A stretch of 64,000 nucleotides of DNA from Rugosimonospora acidiphila (GTDB taxonomy: Bacteria > Actinomycetota > Actinomycetes > Mycobacteriales > Micromonosporaceae): positions 186,001-250,000 of the forward strand of contig NZ_BAABJQ010000008.1 of the NCBI RefSeq assembly GCF_039543385.1, read 5' to 3'. Below are positions 62,201 through 64,000 of this stretch, in pieces. Numbering within the stretch: the first letter of the stretch is position 1; the number at the start of each line of letters is the position of its first letter. Under the pieces are notes generated by a model that made no database searches, was not told where the DNA came from, and worked only from the letters and a program-made list of their open reading frames with translations. Both the position numbers and the translations under genes were made by a program.

Positions 62201-64000
62201 CGACGATGCCCCGTCCGGTGACCGTCAACATCGTCGACCCGGGCGCCTTGACGGTGAGCGTGCTCGACCCGACCCTCGACCTCAACGCGACCGACAGCAT
62301 CACCGAGGAGCAGCTGCTCGTCCGCTCGGGCGCCACCGCCGCGCAGGGAACGCTCGCCGTTGACACCGGCGATCTCGCCGCCGTCAACACCGCGGCGGGT
62401 GCCGCCACCACTGGCTCCTACCCGGTGCGGGTGACAGCGGACCTGCGCGGCGTCGCCGGCAGCCCGACGACCGTGACCGTGAAGGTCGTCGCCGCGAGCG
62501 CGCCGGTGATCAAGGTGACCTCGACGCAGCTGAGCTTCGTCGCCGGCGATTCGATCACCGCTGACAACGGTGCGGCGGTGCTCGCCGGATCGGGAGCGAC
62601 CGCGACCGACGGCAGCACCCCGAGCGTGGTCTTCCCGAGCGGATTCGACGAGAACACGCCGGGTACCTACAGCGTGAGTCTGGTCGACGCGCCGGCGACG
62701 CAGGTGAACCTCCAGCTCGCCGTGACGGCGGTGCCGACGCCCGTGATCACCGTTGCGCACCCGACGGTCACCTTCGTCGAGGGAGCCGACCCGGACGAAC
62801 CGGCCGTGCTCAGCGCCCTCGGCGCAAGCATCAGCAATGCCAGCTCGGGGGCCACGGTGTCGGTGGACCTGTCGGGCGTCGACTTCGACACCCCCGGCAG
62901 CTACCGCGTCAACGTCACCGGCTCGCTGCATGGCGTGGCCGCCGTACCCGTACCCGCCACGATCAACGTGCTGCTGCCCGGCTCGGGCACGGCGGCGGAC
63001 CCGTACCTGATCGGCTCGGCCCAGGACCTGGACACGGCGGCGTTGCTGATCAACCAGGACACGGCCCACACCGGCGCGGCCGTGGCGACCTACCGGCTCA
63101 GTTCTGACATCGACTACGGCGCCAAGACCTTCGCCGACTTCGCCTGGTTCGGCGGTACCTTCGACGGCAACGGTCACGCGATCAGCAACATCGCGTACGC
63201 GACCTCCACCGCGGCGTCTCCGATCACGGCGATGTTCGACACCGTCACCGGCACGATCGAGAACCTCGAGCTGTCGCACGTCGACGCCGCCGTGACCTGC
63301 GTGAGCGGTCAGACGAACTACCTCGCGGGCGTCGTGGACACACTCAGCGGAACGCTGAGCCGGGTCGCACTGGTGGATTCGTCGGTCGTCATGACGCGGG
63401 GTGCCTGCGCCACCAACTCGTTCACCGGCGGCCTGGCCCGGGCGACCACGGGCACGATCACCCAGAGCATGGTCTGGAACACCACGGTCACCGGCAACAA
63501 GTACGCCGCGGCGCTCACCAGCAACGGCGCCGGCAAGCTCACGAACAACCTGGTCAACGCCACCGTCGCCCAGACCACGAGCGGTGCCGGGGCGGGAGCC
63601 GGTGAGGTCGAGGCCTCCGGGGCACCCGCGCTGGCCACCGGCAACGTGATCTACGGCGGCTCGGTCACCGGTACCGGCACGCACACCACCTCGGCGATCG
63701 GGCAGGAGGCCACCGCGGGCACCCCGCTCGGAACGAACAACCTGGTCAGCTCGAACGTGGTCCTCGCCCCGGGCACCAACGCGGCGACCCCGGACAACGG
63801 CACCCCGGTGACGCCCGCCGCCCTGGCCCAGCAGGCCACCTACGAGGGCATCGGGTTCGACTTCGGCGCGTCGTCGGCCTGGTCCTGGGTGGACGCCGGG
63901 CTGGCCAGTCACCCGATCCTGTCCTACCTGCCGGCCAACTTCTCCGCCCCGGTGGTGGCGCTGGCCGGCCCGTCGATCATCGTGTCGGCCCAGGCCCCCG
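59269..64000 (+). CDS. Giant secreted repeat protein with three GLUG/adhesin-like beta-helix modules (3' end beyond window)
   Basis: At least 1577 residues, open to the window edge. A signal peptide (LLAGLAVSALAVTGVVALPG) is followed by three large modules of about 320-390 residues, each opening with GSGTAADPYLI, then an LDxAAxxIN helix, DVDYAGKTFADFTWFGGTFD and GNGHTISNLVN, and ending with a WAWD...HPVL turn. This is the GLUG-type right-handed beta-helix style of surface adhesins and peptidase prodomains. Ig-like cell-adhesion domains separate the modules. The ATG overlaps the stop of the EEP gene (translational coupling). Probably cell-wall or matrix associated; no anchor is visible in the window. 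Confidence 0.8.
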   Translation, partial: MRSFNVRALLAGLAVSALAVTGVVALPGPDALADTIAGVSGSGTAADPYLIDSAAGLDAAAAAVNADTAHTGAAIASYRLRTDVDYAGKTFADFTWFGGTFDGNGHTISNLVNTVTVTGTTAASAVFYTLSGATVQNLTLDAVSTVPPDQSASDSYPVAALAGTVTSSTITGVGLIDSTVSVTTGSTSAALAGLVDTVAGTQAAPSTISNNYLSGTTVTGLKYVGALVANVGSNSTVSDNFVSAAVSNTASGAGETATLLVRSITGTAGVAIRDNVIHSGSITRSFGSSAYNGGWVSGSSAGTGITISNNLVNANNSLNIAADAKLGLTASPIAVPADWPYGSSFAIGWSGNHPYDYTNCTGTADPVTGSKCWTIGDNGTYTDPSALATQATYDGSGDGLGWDFTKTWTWDTTAQHPVLSRAPKVTTTTQSITVTQGSQLDAAALESKAGASIDKGTLSADLSGVDTATAGTQTAYLIGTADGFTTTVPITVTVTVPTAGPTLSVPITTISVPAGAMPTAAQILAATQATTDKGTLGVDFGTLGAADFATPGATNTVNVTASFNGLSATPVPVTVNVTLAGSGTAADPYQLGSAADLDYATATINADAARTGAAMAHYALSADIDYGGKTFAGITWFGGTFDGAGHTISNLVNPTSTDTAPVTAMFTTDTGTIENLVLSHLTSNVTCAGGATYYDAGVVNSLSGGTLSGVELIDSSVVMTTGACATNSFVGGLVRITSGAATITNNLVWNSTIGGNKYAGGIAAAPANGAVITNNLVNATIYQPTSGAGATVGGVDAVPAGTVTTTGNVIFGGSVTAGTGTTPATGGTHTVNAIAAGATSPTNLVSSNAAIQPSTNGNNTPPSNGTPVSATDLAKQSTYEGAGWDFTGGATPWAWDAIDNHPVLRTAPLLQLTGTVQFSYAVGAESAAQAKAAILAAAAPVVDQQGASPVYDVDLSGVDFGTAGTYPAEVTATDGGVATMPRPVTVNIVDPGALTVSVLDPTLDLNATDSITEEQLLVRSGATAAQGTLAVDTGDLAAVNTAAGAATTGSYPVRVTADLRGVAGSPTTVTVKVVAASAPVIKVTSTQLSFVAGDSITADNGAAVLAGSGATATDGSTPSVVFPSGFDENTPGTYSVSLVDAPATQVNLQLAVTAVPTPVITVAHPTVTFVEGADPDEPAVLSALGASISNASSGATVSVDLSGVDFDTPGSYRVNVTGSLHGVAAVPVPATINVLLPGSGTAADPYLIGSAQDLDTAALLINQDTAHTGAAVATYRLSSDIDYGAKTFADFAWFGGTFDGNGHAISNIAYATSTAASPITAMFDTVTGTIENLELSHVDAAVTCVSGQTNYLAGVVDTLSGTLSRVALVDSSVVMTRGACATNSFTGGLARATTGTITQSMVWNTTVTGNKYAAALTSNGAGKLTNNLVNATVAQTTSGAGAGAGEVEASGAPALATGNVIYGGSVTGTGTHTTSAIGQEATAGTPLGTNNLVSSNVVLAPGTNAATPDNGTPVTPAALAQQATYEGIGFDFGASSAWSWVDAGLASHPILSYLPANFSAPVVALAGPSIIVSAQAP
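59389..60540 (+). repeat. Beta-helix module 1 of the giant protein
   Basis: From the first GSGTAADPYLI to HPVLSRAPK. It shares codon-level similarity with modules 2 and 3 in the FADFTWFGGTFDG block. Confidence 0.75.
61009..61998 (+). repeat. Beta-helix module 2 of the giant protein
   Basis: From GSGTAADPYQL to HPVLRTAPL; includes the ACATNSFVGGLVR segment that is also found in module 3. Confidence 0.75.
62980..63930 (+). repeat. Beta-helix module 3 of the giant protein
   Basis: From GSGTAADPYLI to HPILSYLPAN. It is closer to module 2 than to module 1 over ACATNSFTGGLAR and KYA..LTNNLVNAT. Confidence 0.75.

Noticed and set aside
59224..63912. A 1562-residue open frame on the minus strand opposite the giant surface protein
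   Set aside because: It is Arg/Gly/Val-rich, has no family-like segments, and is the antisense of a frame with a signal peptide, a ribosomal coupling site and clear repeats; high GC leaves antisense frames open.

Overview
The window is a high-GC actinomycete chromosomal segment. Coding strands have strong third-position GC bias, many genes start with GTG or TTG behind GGAGG-like sites, and the protein families are typically actinobacterial: a mycothiol-type DinB/MDMPI enzyme, ANTAR and STAS regulators, a SigE-type ECF sigma factor, a MerR-DnaN fusion, CGNR and GlxA regulators, and a WXG/EspC-type toxin cassette. A Micromonosporaceae-like organism would fit, but the genus cannot be fixed from the sequence alone. 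No rRNA, tRNA or CRISPR array was seen.

Layout. 0-4 kb: a methyltransferase tail, a lipoprotein with a run-on 3' end, an EthD-like protein, a GNAT, and an arginase-family/hypothetical pair divergent from a CGNR regulator across a perfect inverted repeat. 4.5-8.2 kb: a frameshifted chitin-binding relic, then a secreted GH53 galactanase carrying the same chitin-binding modules. 8.5-11.2 kb: a membrane protein and a DUF4291 gene split by a 1.56-kb element that encodes only TnpB but has terminal inverted repeats and a TA duplication. 11.2-24 kb: many small redox and regulatory units (DUF418 protein, SnoaL-like protein, two paralogous zinc-free alcohol dehydrogenase-like oxidoreductases plus a remnant of a third, SDRs, LysR, XRE, GlxA), several separated by clear operator palindromes. 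24.5-30.3 kb: an amidase and an enolase-superfamily enzyme, a STAS/GAF-ANTAR pair, and a carboxymuconolactone decarboxylase-like protein. 30.6-34.1 kb: a large secreted NAGPA-type phosphodiester glycosidase fused to a metallophosphoesterase. 34-44.8 kb: a TetR/SDR pair, a hydrolase, a frameshifted PH-domain gene, RNase HI with a Cys-rich tail, peptidase E, a secreted GH127 beta-L-arabinofuranosidase, the MerR-DnaN fusion and a methyltransferase. 44.8-50.4 kb: a pseudogene-rich stretch (IS701-type, TetR, cupin, AraC and integrase-transposase remnants) around a sigma/anti-sigma-like pair, an epoxide hydrolase and a lipoprotein. 50.4-52.9 kb: a compact four-gene toxin cassette (YbaB-like, EspC-like, WxG toxin with a CdiA-type nuclease C-terminus, putative immunity protein). 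53-64 kb: a cytochrome P450, then a secreted phosphocholine phospholipase C, a secreted endonuclease/exonuclease/phosphatase protein and a very large repeat-built surface protein that runs off the window.

How the genes fit together. The GH53 and GH127 enzymes point to use of plant arabinogalactan and pectin side chains; the GH127 gene has a near-palindromic LacI-type site. The phosphodiester glycosidase/phosphoesterase, phospholipase C and EEP protein suggest extracellular phosphate or phosphodiester scavenging. The oxidoreductase/regulator pairs look like small independently controlled stress or detoxification units. The many remnants with in-frame stops, frameshifts and abrupt gene-gene junctions show that this is an actively decaying accessory region.
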